A stretch of 64,000 bases of DNA. Origin: Limnanthes douglasii subsp. nivea (lineage: Eukaryota > Streptophyta > Magnoliopsida > Brassicales > Limnanthaceae). The notes beneath the pieces are model-generated. The model did no database searches and was not told the DNA's origin. It saw nothing but the letters and a program-made list of their open reading frames with translations. A program made the translations under genes and the position numbers. The stretch covers positions 122,520,771 to 122,584,770 of the forward strand of contig JAUPFV010000001.1 in the NCBI GenBank assembly GCA_036936605.1, written 5' to 3'. Position 1 is the stretch's first letter; every line of letters starts with the position of its first letter. Shown here one piece after another: positions 41,882 through 55,403 of this stretch.

Positions 41882-42845
41882 TTAGCTAGCAAAAGGAGAA
41901 GATTGTGGGGGTAGTTCACGCGATGAAAACCCCGCAAACCAAGCAACCCTCATCAGTTGCAAACAAAGAATCAGCACCCATCACGACACCAGACCTCTAA
42001 TCGTATGGACCGTCCACTCTGGTGCACAAACCTCTACCCCAAGTTTCAACCCTCTCATCAACTGCAATACATGGTAAGACTCATACACAATCGGTGTCAC
42101 CAACCAAACCGGCGACTGCTAATGCCACGTCAGAATCTCCGTCAGCATTTGAACCAGAAGAAGAATGAAGTACGGGCCTAGTAGAATCGCTGACGAGATA
42201 AACGACAGCTGAGGTTGCAGTATACCCTTTCTGGTTCCGACAAGAATTATTAAAGAGACAATAAAACCAACCGCGATCGCAAACAAGTTCCAAAACCGGT
42301 AACTCAAAGACGGCCGGCTATAACCAGTTTGCGTCCGGTCTTTAGGACGAGCACACAAATCAGCCATCAGCAGGAAAAGAGTTGCACCGAGATTAAAGAT
42401 GCAGTCTGAGTCCGATCAATGAAAGTAAGCTGACCACATTGGTCCCGAGGAATATAGACGATACAGGAAGCCACAAAGTCGGGGCCATTCATGTCCCGAG
42501 AAGAAGAAGCGGCCCCACCAGCCACATTGGCCATTTAAGAAATTGAAGCTGCGTTCTAGAATTTACCGCTTCCTCTTTCTTCTGAAAGCTAAGGGATTCG
42601 AATATGCTGGTTTTTCATTCAAAGAACTTAACATCACCATCTTCAACAGGTGCATAAGTAATTAATGACGGTTTCCATTCAGATGGATTCGTACAGCATG
42701 AGGGGGATACTCTAACACGAAAACGAGAACAACCAGCTGCTTTTGGCCGCTTAAACCAACTAAGGTTATTGAAGTTGGGTCGAGAAAGTGTAAGGGTAGA
42801 CATAGTGTAAGGAGATCTAACAAGAGATAACATGCTTTGGTTCAT
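41882..42845 (-). pseudogene. Pseudogene of a chloroplast membrane protein resembling plant ribonuclease-BN-like proteins
   Basis: About 320 codons from ATG 42845 to TAA 41884-41882. A Ser/Arg-rich transit-peptide-like start (MNQSMLSLVRSPYTMSTLTL) is followed by hydrophobic segments: LQFLKWPMWLVGPLLLLGT, SSIFLGTNVVSLLSLIGL, FNLGATLFLLMADLCARPK, LFAIAVGFIVSLIILVGTRK, LLGPYFILLLVQMLTEILTW, and a tail SPVWLVTPIVYESYHVLQLM. I associate this with the family of Arabidopsis At1g48460, from memory. Damage: stops after FFE and LGT, a 1-nt insertion after SLIGL, and two Trp codons changed to stop (in TWHWQSP and in the later SWWVL). A splice-acceptor-like sequence right before the ATG hints at a lost 5' UTR intron. 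Confidence 0.7.
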
Positions 42846-43859
42846 GACTGCACAATAAAGTTTTATAGAATTATTATAGCATGAAACTTAAACAAGTAAG
42901 AGAAACTAAAAGGCCCAGTTGAGCCAACAAATGACATTTCTCGAATCGTAAAAGCCATTCGGCATAGCTTTCCTTAGCATTTACAATGATCAAAACTAGA
43001 AAACAACTTCAACTTTAAACCCCAAAACTCAAATACATCAATTTGACATAATAGGATGAAAATTATAGTTTTTTCCTGATTATTCATATTTGAAAAAAAC
43101 ATAGCTACTACTAAGTTTAATTTAAAAAGACAGACATAGAATCACAATTCACGTGTAAAAGTTATTATTAAATTTCAGTTCTTTAAGCAAGAATGTAAAG
43201 GAGGCGAATCTACAAACCCTAAACTACCACTCCTGAAGAATTGATTATAAACTGAAAGACAACTCTTGAGAATCAAATTTCGAGCAGTATTCAGTTCTGG
43301 GTTTTGACACATAGTCGGATCAAAATTAGAAGAGAAAAATTAGTTTCACTCTTTGATTCTAGAGAACAAACTCCACAGAAGAGTAAAATTAGACAAAAAT
43401 TGATGTTTTCAGAAAATAAAACCTTTTATATACCTCTTCCAAATTGGTCCAAGAGACAAGAGCGGAGCCTTTTTCTCTGTAGTCGTGAAATGTAGTCTTC
43501 AACAGTTCGCCGTTGGTTTATTTGGGCTGTGTTCTAAAAATAAAACAAACAAGGGTATGACTTTACTCTCTCTTTTCCTTTTTTTACCCTGTTTTGTCCT
43601 TCCATTCGATACTTTTCCTTTTTAAGTTTTCTCACAATTTGTACATACAGTGTTTTTATCCTCTCGCTAGAATCATGAACTGCCCTTACATAAGGCATAG
43701 TATATGATAGCCAAGGAATGCTTAAAGAAACTAGCACAATAATTCCTAGTGTTCGATGTCTTATTATTGTCCATGCTAAATAGACTTTTTTTTTCTTATC
43801 ACCGATTACTACGCACAACATGAGAGATTTGTTGGAGTTTTTACGTCGTAGTTGAAATA
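42846..43859. other. No gene recognised
   Basis: The part next to 42845 is probably the former promoter and 5' UTR of the minus-strand pseudogene. The rest is AT-rich without motifs. Confidence 0.4.
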
Positions 43860-46200
43860 AAATCATGATAATCGGTAGAATTCTTGACACCAAACAGACT
43901 AGTAAGATGAATATAAAATGATTTTAACAAGAGGATCATTAATAGAAATGGTTTTATTTCTGGAGCTTTTGTTTGAAGAATGATTTTCTCGTGCGCCTTA
44001 TTTCTTTTTAATTCATTTATTTCAATCTCGATGACAGAAGTGTTAAGAGAATCATTTGCCACGTTGTGTTTTGCTTGAAGAAGTAAAGTTTGAGCCGAAT
44101 AGGCTTATTCACTAATTTTATTGAATTCTCTTTTATTGAAGAAGATAAAGTGGATTTGATACATTTAAGCTTAGTTGGGATAACAGACATAATAGAGCCA
44201 TCTGCCGGAAAGTTCCAGTTACTGGTGACAACGGACAAGAAGTCAGGGTGAGAGATTTCCATATATTGAAATATCGAAGTATTTTTTTTGTGAATAACTA
44301 AGTGTACTTCGGGAAAAAGTGACGAGTGTATGGTTAGAGGTGCGGGGGTAGTCCTACTGTATAATGGAATTTGGGAAATTATCATCCTAATTGTTATTTA
44401 GAAGGACCCTAGCGATTCAAAAAGAGATGAGGTTGTTATGCTGGTTGTAGGACCAAGCGAACTAAAATTCAGTAACTACGAGATCGATGAGTTCACTAGT
44501 GTAACACCAATTATTATATTGACGAGGTTTAAAGGTCCAGATTTCCAGTTGAATATACTAGCTTATAAATGACATTAGAGTTGTTAAATGCAATCCCTCG
44601 AGTGTATTGACGATGAGGTGAGATGGGGGAGGTGTCATGATAAAGTGAGGAAGGATTAGTGGTATCATTGAAACCATAGATTGCAGAGAAAAAGAAGTTA
44701 TTGGACGATATATTTGTAATTGAGGAATCTATAAGTTGAGTGATATTTTTACTAGTAACTTTAAAAATACTAAGATTTTGGTCCAACAATATTATACCTA
44801 ATTGTGCATGCTATGGTTGGTCTTGAATGCCCAAACAGAAGCATATAATGCATAATATTTTCATTTTTTCTTTCTCATACTTTACTTCAAGAAGACAAAT
44901 GAGACTTATGTGATTTCAAAAAATATATTTGGTGATGTTTTTTTTTACGGACAAGGTCATTCAGACCACGTCTATTCCAAGTAGAGATAATAATAATAAT
45001 TGAGGGAAAATAAGATTTATTAATTTTACTGATCAAGGATCATGTTTTCTCATTGAATCATGATATCATTAGATGTCACGATGTGCATCATAGTACGAGC
45101 ATATAAAAATGACTTCAATAACAGTCTGTTCGACGTTAGGGGATTCTGAGTTAAGTTGAGTAAGGACCTTGTTATCACATGGGAGGGTGTAGCCACCATC
45201 CATACAAGGGGACAGTCACCAGCATCATCATCAATAACCATCATAAAATCATTATAGTTAATATCCATATGGGCGTCAGAGGTAAATGATGTCTCTATCA
45301 CTTAAGGAAACTGGGAGATGATGATTATTGTTATCTACCATACGCTCTTTGCATGCAGAGAATTATGTGTTAATGCATTCTGAGGTGAGGTAGGAAGGTT
45401 GGTGCAGTACTGAGGGCTATGACCAAATTAATTTCATTTGTTCTAGATAAGGGGCAAACCTTGGTATTCAAGGCATAGGGAGATTGATTTACCCAATCAC
45501 TTGGTTCTCATCATAATAAAGAACTCATCAGAAGCGTTTATAATAATACACTATCCCAAAACCAAGCTTAACCTTGTTAGTAGTGTGTGTATCAACATAG
45601 ATAGGTGTACACAGGAAACTATATATGACGCTAAAAAAATTCATTCCAAATCTCATGAAGAAGTTCGTGTATCCTAACCCAAAATTGGATTGGCTTGAGT
45701 GGGACTTTAAAAATATAGGTTATGGGCTCCCATCTCTTGATTAATATGGGATGGCCATTGAAGAATCTAGGAACATTCTCAAGAACAATCGTGTCATTAT
45801 GAGCATTGGTGAATTAGAAGAAAATAACCATATGGAGATACCTTGCATATCTGTAGTATGCTCATGCCCCAAAAGTTTTACAACTAGAGATTAAACATGG
45901 TGAGAAACAGGTTTCTTTAATAAGAAATACCTCGAGGGGCCCTTGACCCAGTCTGACTTATCCTCATTAATGGCAGCAGGAAGTACGATTAACTCATCAT
46001 TCAACCTGAATGCACTCGATCTTCTCAACCATTATACCTAATTTATTGTCTTAGGGTGAAGTTGAAAATGTTTTCCCAAGTTTGGGGTGTCTCTAGAGGT
46101 ATACCAAGTAGTATACTTTGGTGGAATGAACTTTCACGTGTAATGATAGAGGGTGATGCTATATATGCACTTCCAAGGAGCAGAAAAGCACTATAAAGCA
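43860..46200 (-). mobile_element. LINE, copy 3 (different subfamily), ORF1 and endonuclease remnants
   Basis: ORF1: about 45830-45640 reads IVLENVPRFFNGHPILIKRW and FKVPLKPIQFWVRIHELLHE, the DUF4283 core. ORF2: about 44990-44938 starts STWNRRGLNDLVRKK. 44789-44529 gives the endonuclease block SNNFFFSAIYGFNDTTNPSS. 44290-44100 gives SNWNFPADGSIMSVIPTKLK, the block before the RT. No RT is seen. Stops are frequent, so it is old. The start wording WNRRGLND differs from copies 1 and 2 (WN.RGI.N). The right limit is approximate. Confidence 0.65.
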
Positions 46201-48356
46201 AGCTTGGAGTGATAAAAGTGTCTAAAGGAGGAGTGGGAGTAGAGGCTCTGTCACTTACCAGGTTGGCCTACTATAGAGAGCTTGAATAGAATGATAACCA
46301 TACTGGTAAGTGTTGGAACTACAAAGAACTCGAGAGAGATTAAAGATGGAATGTCCTTGAATGATACGTAGGAGGAAATGAACCAATAAGGTGGGTACCA
46401 TGTGAAAATAGTGGAGCAAAGTTGGCATGTGGGTTTGGGCTGGTGTTGGACAATGGTCATCGGTGAGGAATGTGTGAGACTTTGTAAAGGAGAGATAGTA
46501 AGTGGTCTTTGAAAATGGTTAGTATGGTTTGAATATTAACGGGTAGTGGTTGAGAGTAAGATGCGTTGAGGATAAATATAACTATTATATACCGATGAAG
46601 GTCCATTGGCTGAAGAAGTTAATGAAACTTGTGTCAACGTGAGATGGATTTGAAAGTAGAATCGTTAAAAATGAAAATTGGCCTAACAAATAAGATTTGA
46701 CCATGCAAAATTGAATGGATACGTGTACCCTGGTTAAATATTACATGCAGAGTGGATGACATGGCTTAAACCCATGGTAAATAAATATTTTCTTTGAGAA
46801 CAACATTAAAGATAACCCTATGAGATTCATTTGTGATTTGGAAAAGTTTCAAAGGTTCAGTAATGCTGGTTATAGCATCGGATAACGGGGTCAACAACTA
46901 TAGCGGAAATATATGTGAGGATCAAACTTAGGTTATTTAGAGAACTAATAAACATGGACTTCTATGAGACGGATGGGGTTGATGGAATCCAATAAAAGGT
47001 TACCACAAAGATTAACATAGTTATGAGGGACCATTGTAGGAAAATCATCCTATATGAGGCACAAACTGGTGGACTGAAGGCATAAGCATGATCCAATTCA
47101 GAGTTAGGTGTGTTGAAGTTAGCTTTAAATGGGAACTTGAATATCGACATGAGACATGGTAACATGAAGAGAACGATGGCGATTCTCTAACAGCCCTGAG
47201 CTTGAATAAGACCAATCCTGGCATCCTAATCCTTGGCGTGGTAGTCAATCAGAGAGCTTGCGGAGGATGAAGTACCTGCATGCAGAGAGAAAAAAAGTTG
47301 TATGTACAAAGATATGGATACTTGGATGAGGAAGTTCATCATGACCGATTAATGATGTCGAGAAGGAACCAGAAGGTCTTTTGTTGAGGAAGAATGAAGT
47401 TTCAAAATATTCATTGGGGAGAAGCGGATAAACGATAAAAAGCAATTCGCTTGTTTTCATGCCAATATGGGCACAAGAGTTGGAACAAGAATTATCTTCC
47501 TTATGGAGCATGTCTTCTCAGCGTTGCTGGTGTTCTTGCACATAGAGCGGGAGCACGTTTTAGTGTAGACCATGGTTTTACTGAGTCTTATAACTGGAGG
47601 AAAACTCAAAAGGTAAAATAGTGATTTTTTTAAAATTTCGGTACTTTTAAAAAAATGGTGATACTTTGAAATATATTGTGTAAAGTTATCATATAGATGT
47701 TGTATTTATGCCAACTTTAGGGGATACACCGATAAGTGGGAATGACATGGACAAGGATAAGTTGTGCTTGAGTGAAATGAGGATATTTATCAAGTTTGGG
47801 TATGGAATATGCAATGATTTCTTTGATATCATGGCAATACGGGTGAAGAAAATTTCTGAAAATCTTCTTAGTGCAGACATCATTAAATGAATAGAGAATG
47901 ATGTATTGTGGATTTATTCGATTTGAGAAGATCGTGAGATTCAAAAAATTTGGTAACAGGAGTGACAACAAACATCAGGAGTAGATGCGCGAGCTCGTCT
48001 ATCTGCACACAAGTAAATATAAGTGCACCATTTCTTGGAGTGAGAGAAGCGAAACGAGACGTGCTGTTAAAACCATAATTGACTTCAAAAAAGGATCTAA
48101 AGAGACAATAGTTCTGACATTTGAGGTTGAAACCACGAGCTCTAAGAATTTTTAAGAAATATTGTAAAATATATGTACAAAGATTAATAACACCATCATT
48201 AAACGCTAAGGCTTGAATGTAAGAGATCAAAGAACAGTCTGAAAAAATCAGCGTATGACTTGAGCTTAAAGAAAAAACATTTAGAATGTGATGTTTGCTA
48301 AAGATACACAAGTAAGATATACTTTGAAGTAATAGACCATTTTGTGATGATTAGTG
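46201..48356. other. Unassigned region with minus-strand coding debris
   Basis: Several minus-strand frames of 60-140 codons (for example 48311-47883 and 47511-47245) have protein-like composition but match nothing I know. It may hold the 5' part of LINE copy 3 or another dead element. The Tat antisense ORF starts abruptly at about 48357. Confidence 0.35.
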
Positions 48357-50633
48357 TTAAGGTGTTGCTGCTTCTGAGATCGAGGATGGTGCTTCTAAGA
48401 AAGTGCCAAAAGAGAAGAAAAAGAAAGGGCTAATTGAGCTTCATGAACTTGTTGCTGTTACTCTAAGTGTAAACTTAAAACCAGTCATCCCTGAATATAT
48501 CATGGCACTGAAGAATGTACCATATGAGTATTATAGTCAAGCTCTTGCCGGACGTCTAAGGAAATAATGTAGACTGCCAGATAATGTAATGCTTCAACTA
48601 CCAGAGTCATGAGAGACTCCCCTTTCATGTGGAGCAAATGAATTAGTGGTTTACCCTGAGATCATCAACTGGAGACTTCGGTTTCCACTAGACCCCATGA
48701 TTGTGGAGTACTTTGAACTCCTGAACCTATGCCCAATCCAGACAAGCCCAAATTTTTGGTTCACCCTTCTGTCTGTTATTATGGCTTCGAGGTTGGGCCA
48801 GATTTCTCCTTCTATAAAAGATTTCATTGCAATGACGAGTCTGTCAGAGAATCCAGTCCTATCTTTTTAATATCTCACCCTCAGAGATGAATTCAAGATA
48901 ATTGATGACCTTCTCGAACCTGATAAGTTCTGGAAACAAAGATTTTTCTTTATTTCTGGAGCCTCAGAGAATGACAAAGAAATTTCCGAGGATAATCCCT
49001 CAAAACGAAACCTTGTTTGGACAAGCAATAGTAAGTTAATCGAACTTTTCACTTTTGTATTTTATATTTTAACTTGTTTTTTTTACATATTATTTATTGC
49101 AGATAGATATTTCGATGATGTATAAAGCCTGTAAGAAGAGACCCAAATAGATTTTTGCTCGACTATCTATCTGGGCAGAGAATGCATGAGACAATGAATT
49201 CCATAATGCTTTTATGCCCATCAATTTTGTCACAAGTCATTTATGGAAAATCTCCCAGAAGTTGTCTCTTCCGATAAAGAACTAATGCAGCCCCCAAACC
49301 CAAATGATGTTGTGAAAAGATTATTAGCACCTGATGTGGAAGTCATACTCCCAGTTCATAACTGATCTCAAAGCCACTTACCTGCAAAGAAAAATGGTAA
49401 CAAGAAAAAAAAGTGCAAGCTCTTCGACAAATTCAAAACCATAAAGAAGACATAGGAAACCTAAAAGGAAAACAAACGAAACAAACCTCTCCACCATTTA
49501 AAGAAGGAATCAAGGTTGACCAATCTACAAAAAGAAAGAATACCATTGCTTCCAAAAATAAAAAAAACCTCCTCGAAAAATCCTACAAAGACTTCAAAGG
49601 AAAAAGTCGATGCCCATGCCTCAAATTCAAATGCAAATGTCGGGGAGATATAAGAAATTATGTTGACAGAACCCCAAGAGAATGACAACTTCATCAACAA
49701 TGAGAATATTTGTGAAGATGAAATTCAAGATTTGTATAATGATATGGACCTCGAAGTTCAACATATCCAAGAAACACTCAAAAAATTAGTTGATCATGCT
49801 ACCGCACCTATTATGCCAAGTTCACCATCAACAACTCTTAGGCCTTATAGAAATCCTCCTAGTCATCATACTCCTCTTATTATACCTATGGAAGATCTGA
49901 AGAGGTATCAGATATTCTTCAACTATTCTCGAATCTTGAGAAAACAAGAAAAACCTTGAGCACATAAATTACAATCTTCTTGAAATAAACACGAGGCTAT
50001 GGCTAAAGACATGATTCGGTACAAAAAAAATGTTACGTGAGGAAAGTTTTTGGTCGAAAAATACTTAATCAATTTTGAATTTTCCAAGCTGATAGGTCAA
50101 AGTTAATAATCAGATCAATACGTCTCAAGCATTATTTGAGAGTTGTTCATGAACAAGAAACAATCATTTTCAAGATTTCTCATCAAGCTGAGCTAACTGA
50201 GCTCAAGGCAAAACATGTGATGGAAATGTCTGAGGAGAAAAAGAAGTACTCTTTTCTTCAATAGTCTCTTAACAAAAGTTAGGAGGAAAATAAGAACTTA
50301 ACTGAAGAATTATCATCAGTTAAAACGATATTCAAGGAGAAGAAAAAACTTGTTGTAGAAGTCGTCAAAACTAAATGCGGGTTAAACACCTTTGTTTCCA
50401 TAAAAAATATCGAAGATAAAAAACAAATTACTGTGCTTTGCGAATTTCATGCAGCATTTCCAAAATTAAATTTGTTAGGATTTTGGAGATTAATTACCTT
50501 AGAAAATCGTCCCAGTGAACCTACACTAGCTAACTCCTCCGGAGTGATCGACTCAGGAGAAGATGATGACACCTCTGATCGAGAAGGAATTTTTTCTGAG
50601 GAAAGCTCATACCATTCTCATACTGAATATTAA
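48357..50633 (+). pseudogene. Antisense ORF of Tat element 1 (putative gypsy-type transposon protein), with intron
   Basis: Coding on the strand opposite to gag-pol. 48646-48870 reads EIINWRLRFPLDPMIVEYFE and NFWFTLLSVIMASRLG, which fits the putative gypsy-type transposon domain (RFPL.P....L...L.P.QL.PN.W). A GT..AG intron of 72 nt (49031-49102) follows. After it come FHNAFMPINFVTSHLW, a Lys-rich part, a probable coiled coil (50150-50400) and a conserved end (FHAAFPKLNLLGFWRL). The function is unknown even in live relatives. Stops and frameshifts show it is dead. Confidence 0.65.
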
Positions 50634-51319
50634 GAAGATTGAGAAGACATCTTTTGCATTTGTAGTTTTTATTTTTATGATACTAAGCCACTAGTTGTTG
50701 TTTATGACCCATTTTTTGTGAATACTTAATCACTTAGCATTTGAACTCATTGTAAGACCAAGAAATACGCTTTAATGAACAAATTCCTTCTTTATATTTT
50801 AACTATTTGCCAGTTTTTAGTTCTATGGTGAATATTTTTTATTTTAAATCATTAACTCTTCGAGTCACAATATTACTTAAAGCAGTAACACCTCAAGTTT
50901 AACTATATTTTTTATTAGTGCCTTATAAATAAACATTTAGTACCTCGTATAAAAATAGTGTTTTAAAAGAACGTTAGCACCTCGAATAGAAATAGTGCAT
51001 TTGAAGAATGTTAACACTTCAAATAAAACTGGTGCGTTTAAATAATGTTAGCACCTCAAATAAAATTAGTGCATTTAAAGAACATTAGCACTTTGAATAA
51101 AAATAATGCATTTAAAGAACATTAGCACCTCGAATATGGTTATTTTTTCGAACAATGCTTTTGATAAACGTACATCACTTCGAATGAATATAGTTACTCT
51201 AGGTCAACCGCTTGAAATATGAACAGTCTTTTATTAGTTACCAAATAATTTAAATACTTGTATTCAGAACAACCATTTTCCAAAAAGGAATTTTATCAAT
51301 ATCCTCGAATATACAGATG

Positions 51320-53300
51320 GCACCTTGTTAAAACCTTCATGGGCCAACAAGATCAGAAAGAGTATGTCACTTATAAAAAATTATCAAAAGAGAAAACTCA
51401 CTCTCAATATAGTTTCAAATGTTCTATATTCTAAGGTTGTTGAAGTAATCTACCAAGTTCATCATGAAGGTGATATGTACCCGACTTTATTAGTTTCACT
51501 ACCACATAAGGACCCTCTCAATTTGGGGCCATCTTTCCAAGTCACTTGTCCTTTGCATGGAGAAATAATTTTCTCAAAACTTTATTACCTATCTTAAAAT
51601 CCCTTCGTCTCACCTTCTAATTATACCGACTCTTCATCAAAGTTTGATATTGAGTCAAATTCAAATGTGCTTTAACTTTTTTCTCTTCGATCAAGTCTAG
51701 GTATGTTCTTCTTGCCTCTTCATGGATACACTTTTCTGTAAACAAATTTTGTTAGAGAATCAGCAACTGTATTCTCTCCTTGGTTAATATGTTCAACAAT
51801 AAATTTGTCAAACAAAGGATCTAAGTTTCGAAGCTTACATAAAGATAAAATTAACTGATCTTTATTAACCTCGGTTATACCTGCTATATAAATTGCCACT
51901 AGCCGCGAATTGTTTTCCAAACAGAATATTGACGCTCCACAAATACTTGTAAACCTTAAACCAGCTAACATAACCTTGTATTCAGCCTCATTATTGGACG
52001 CATGAAAACCAAATCGAATAGCCTGGTACATGACTTCTCCAAAAGTAGCAATTAACTGAACCCATGCACTAGATCTCAATACACTAGAACCACCATCAGT
52101 TTGAACCACCCATATTGAATATCTGGAATTGATTTCTTATATGTCCATTCATCTAACTGGCTTGACTTTGACCATAAATCGGCTAAAACTTGAGCTTTAA
52201 TCCATGTTCGAGGAGAAAATATGATATCAAAATCTTTCAATTCTACTAACCATTTGGTCATTCTACTAGAAATATCTGGTCGTTGTAACACATTATTTAG
52301 TGGAAAAAAAGTTTAAAATACAATGGTGTAAGCTTCAAAATAAGGTCACATATTCCTAGAAACCACCACTAAAGCCAATGCCAATTTTTCAAGCCTCAAA
52401 TATTTTTTCTCCGACGCCAGCAAATGTTTGCTAACATAATAAACTAGCTTTGAAACTCCCTTTTCCTTGCATATCAAAACAACACTCACATCAAAAGCAG
52501 AAACTGCTATGTACAAAAACAAATTTTCTCAAATTCGAGGCTTTGATAATATCTTTGGTGATAACAAAAGTTCTTTAGTCTTTGAAAAAGCCGCTTCAAA
52601 ATTTGGTGTCCACATAAACTCTTTGGGTCTATGTAAAACTTAGAAAAAAGATCTTGAAATAAATTGATTAAGAGCAGCTAGACTTCCTATTAAGATTTGC
52701 ACATCCTTTATAGTTTGAGGTGGCTTCATTGATACCAGATCCTATAATATTCAGGATCAACCTCTATTTATTTATCACATATAATATACCCTAGAAAATT
52801 TCCTAATCGTACACCAAAAGTACATTTTTCAAGATTTAGCTTCAATCGAATAACCCTTAAATTTAGAAAAGTCTCCTCTAAATCCTTCAAGTGTTCACCA
52901 TCTGTTGGGATTTTAACCAGCATATCAACAACATAAACTTCCATGTTTCTCCCAATCTAAAAAGAAAAATCCTTATTCACCAACCTCTGATATGTTGCTC
53001 TAGCATTCTTCAAACCAAATAGCATACCGTTATAACAATGTAGCCCTCTATCCGTGATGAATGTTGTACTTTCTGGATCTTTTGGATCCGTTTGAATCTG
53101 GTTGTAACCTGCAATGGCATCGATAAAAGATAGAATTTTATTCACTGAATTGGAATCAACAAATTGATCTATTCTAGGAACAAGAAATGGATCTTTAGGG
53201 CATGCACAATTCAAATCAGTGAAGTCAACAGATATTCTCCATTTTCCATTCTTCTTTATAACCAATACTGAGTTTGCAGTCCATAAAATATATTATGCCT
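51320..53300 (-). pseudogene. Tat element 1 pol: RT, RNase H and integrase end; integrase core deleted
   Basis: 53265-52957: GKWRISVDFTDLNCACPKDP, IDAIAGYNQIQTDPKD and LFGLKNARATYQRLVN, the Tat-type RT. 52291-52070: MTKWLVELKDFDIIFSPRTW, the RNase H entry. 52109-51720: TDGGSSVLRSSAW, ASNNEAEYKVMLAGLRF and EHINQGENTVADSLTK, the second (host-type) RNase H typical of Tat elements. Integrase C-terminal words (KAHLNLTQYQTLMKSRYN-like, then EGPY) follow directly after 51720, so the zinc finger and DDE core, about 1 kb, are gone. Confidence 0.75.
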
Positions 53301-54389
53301 TCCGAATATGTCCGACCCTAGACAAGCCATCCACTTCTAGCACGATAGCCTCAGATTTTTCTACAGAAAAATATCATATCTTCGGAATAAAATATGACAT
53401 ATTACTTCAGGTTGAACCCTTACTACATCCTCTGTTCTCCAAGAAAAAACATCCAATTTATTTCATAAAAAATGTTACAAATGACAACACAAATTAGATG
53501 ACACTAACGTCCTTATTCGCAAAGAGTATCGTTGCGTCTTCATGAGGTCCTCTTATTACCCTCAAATCAAACTCATCGAACAAAATAAAAGGAGTATCAA
53601 AAATTGAAATCTTCCCTGCTCCACTGTTTCATCCACAGCTAGCAAAATTAATCGATATGGATTTGTGTCCAAATATTCGGAGGCTGCAACAAACTCTTCA
53701 CATTTAGAATTCAGAATCATCAATGCACTTTCTTACTTTGAATTCAGATCAGTAATCTGCTGTGTTGACGTGCTCGTATTTTTTGATCCATGACTTTGTC
53801 CTTTAATAAAATTTGTTAATTTAGCATTTTTTATTAAAATTTGTATCTCATTCTTAATGTTATACAATCTGCAGTTCTGTGCCCAATATCATTATGATTG
53901 CTCTCTTCTCTTGGTCTGTTTATAGGAGCCAACTTTTTAAAGCTTACATGAACTTTAGACTTCTAAAAATAGCAGCTACATTCTCAGTTAAATCTACGTA
54001 ATACTCTCGAATGATTTAACCTTGGTCTATAATATTGATTGTTTGTTGCTACTTGAGAAGAAATCCCTCTAGTTTTAAAAGGTAGGTTTTTGTTTGTCAT
54101 CGGATGAGGAGGTTTTCGATGGCCATGATTAGTAGTTCATTGCCCTAATGTTTTTTGTACAGAATCAAATTCACCTCGAACTCTTGTGGACTCGTCTATT
54201 TTAATTTGCTCTTCTACTTCAGCCATTAGCGCTCCAAAGTTAATGCTCTCATTTTTTTCATTTTCTTTGCCAATCAGCTGGTAATAATCATTTTCTAAAA
54301 GAGGCCATAAAAACTAGCTCTTCACAATCATCTTATCCTGTTTTTGCTAACATAAAATTCCTTGTATAATCTTTGAGTTTTTCACCCAC

Positions 54390-55395
54390 AACCTACTTAT
54401 ATTGTATTATCGTATCACCATTAGCTCGCATTTCTTTGCTTCTCATGAACTGTCCTCGGAAAAGTGTGTAAACATCCCTAAAGTTGGTAATAAATCCCCT
54501 CAAAATTCTATTATACCACTTCAATACAATGCCTTTGAAAGTCCGAGAGAATGCTCTGGACATTAGTTTATTAGCATCTTCAAAGTTCATCATATAGTTT
54601 TTGAGTTGTTTGATATGATCATCTGAGTCTTACAACCCATTAAACTTTCCAACTTTGGAGATGTCAAAACGCTTCAGAAGGGAAATAGACCTAATCTCAA
54701 CATATAAATGAGAATTTATCCAATCTACTCCTTGCATATATTGGTCATTTCATCTGGTTCCTATAACAGCATTCACATTTTAATCTATTATACCTATGTA
54801 TTGGTTGGATGTGTTACCTTCATACCAAACGGTATCCCCCATATAAACAAGTTCACTGTCATTCTTTGATTTATACGCTTTACATGATTTTTGATGCCAA
54901 CTTATTTCTCCTTTCGAAGAATCCCGGTACTTCATCTCCTTAAATAGTTCTTCCTCAGATTCCGAGCTATCATATTCATCATCATTGGATGTAATGTATC
55001 TATATTTATGTTTATTTTTTTTATTCTGAAGTACACTATTCTTTATCAGACTCAAACTGAGCTTTCTTCCGCTCGATTCGAATCGGATGAGTTATGTATG
55101 ACTGGTCAGATTGATTTTCCAATTCAATTTTCTCATTAAGTTATCGTACTTCAGATCTTATCCTACTTGACTGAATCTGATGTTCTATTTGAAAATATCT
55201 ATCATATAATACAGTTATCTTGTCCAACATCATATTCATCCGATTTTCTATATCAAAATGATCTCGTTGTCCTAGAATTTGTCTGTTTTCCCTATTTTGT
55301 TCTCCTCGTAAATCAGATTTTAATGTTTTAATAACCTTACAAGTTGTTGGATTATTTTCTTGCTCCGATTCCATATTGATCAAGATCAATATCAC
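54390..55395 (-). pseudogene. Tat element 1 gag remnant
   Basis: Starts near 55376 with MESEQENNPTTCKVIKTLKS. 55055-54780 is acidic and Lys-rich. 54593-54393 gives DANKLMSRAFSRTFKGIVLK and WYNRI, the retrotransposon gag core (RAF..TLKG.A..WY..L). No zinc knuckle seen. Frameshifted. Confidence 0.65.
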
Positions 55396-55403
55396 TGATT
55401 AGA

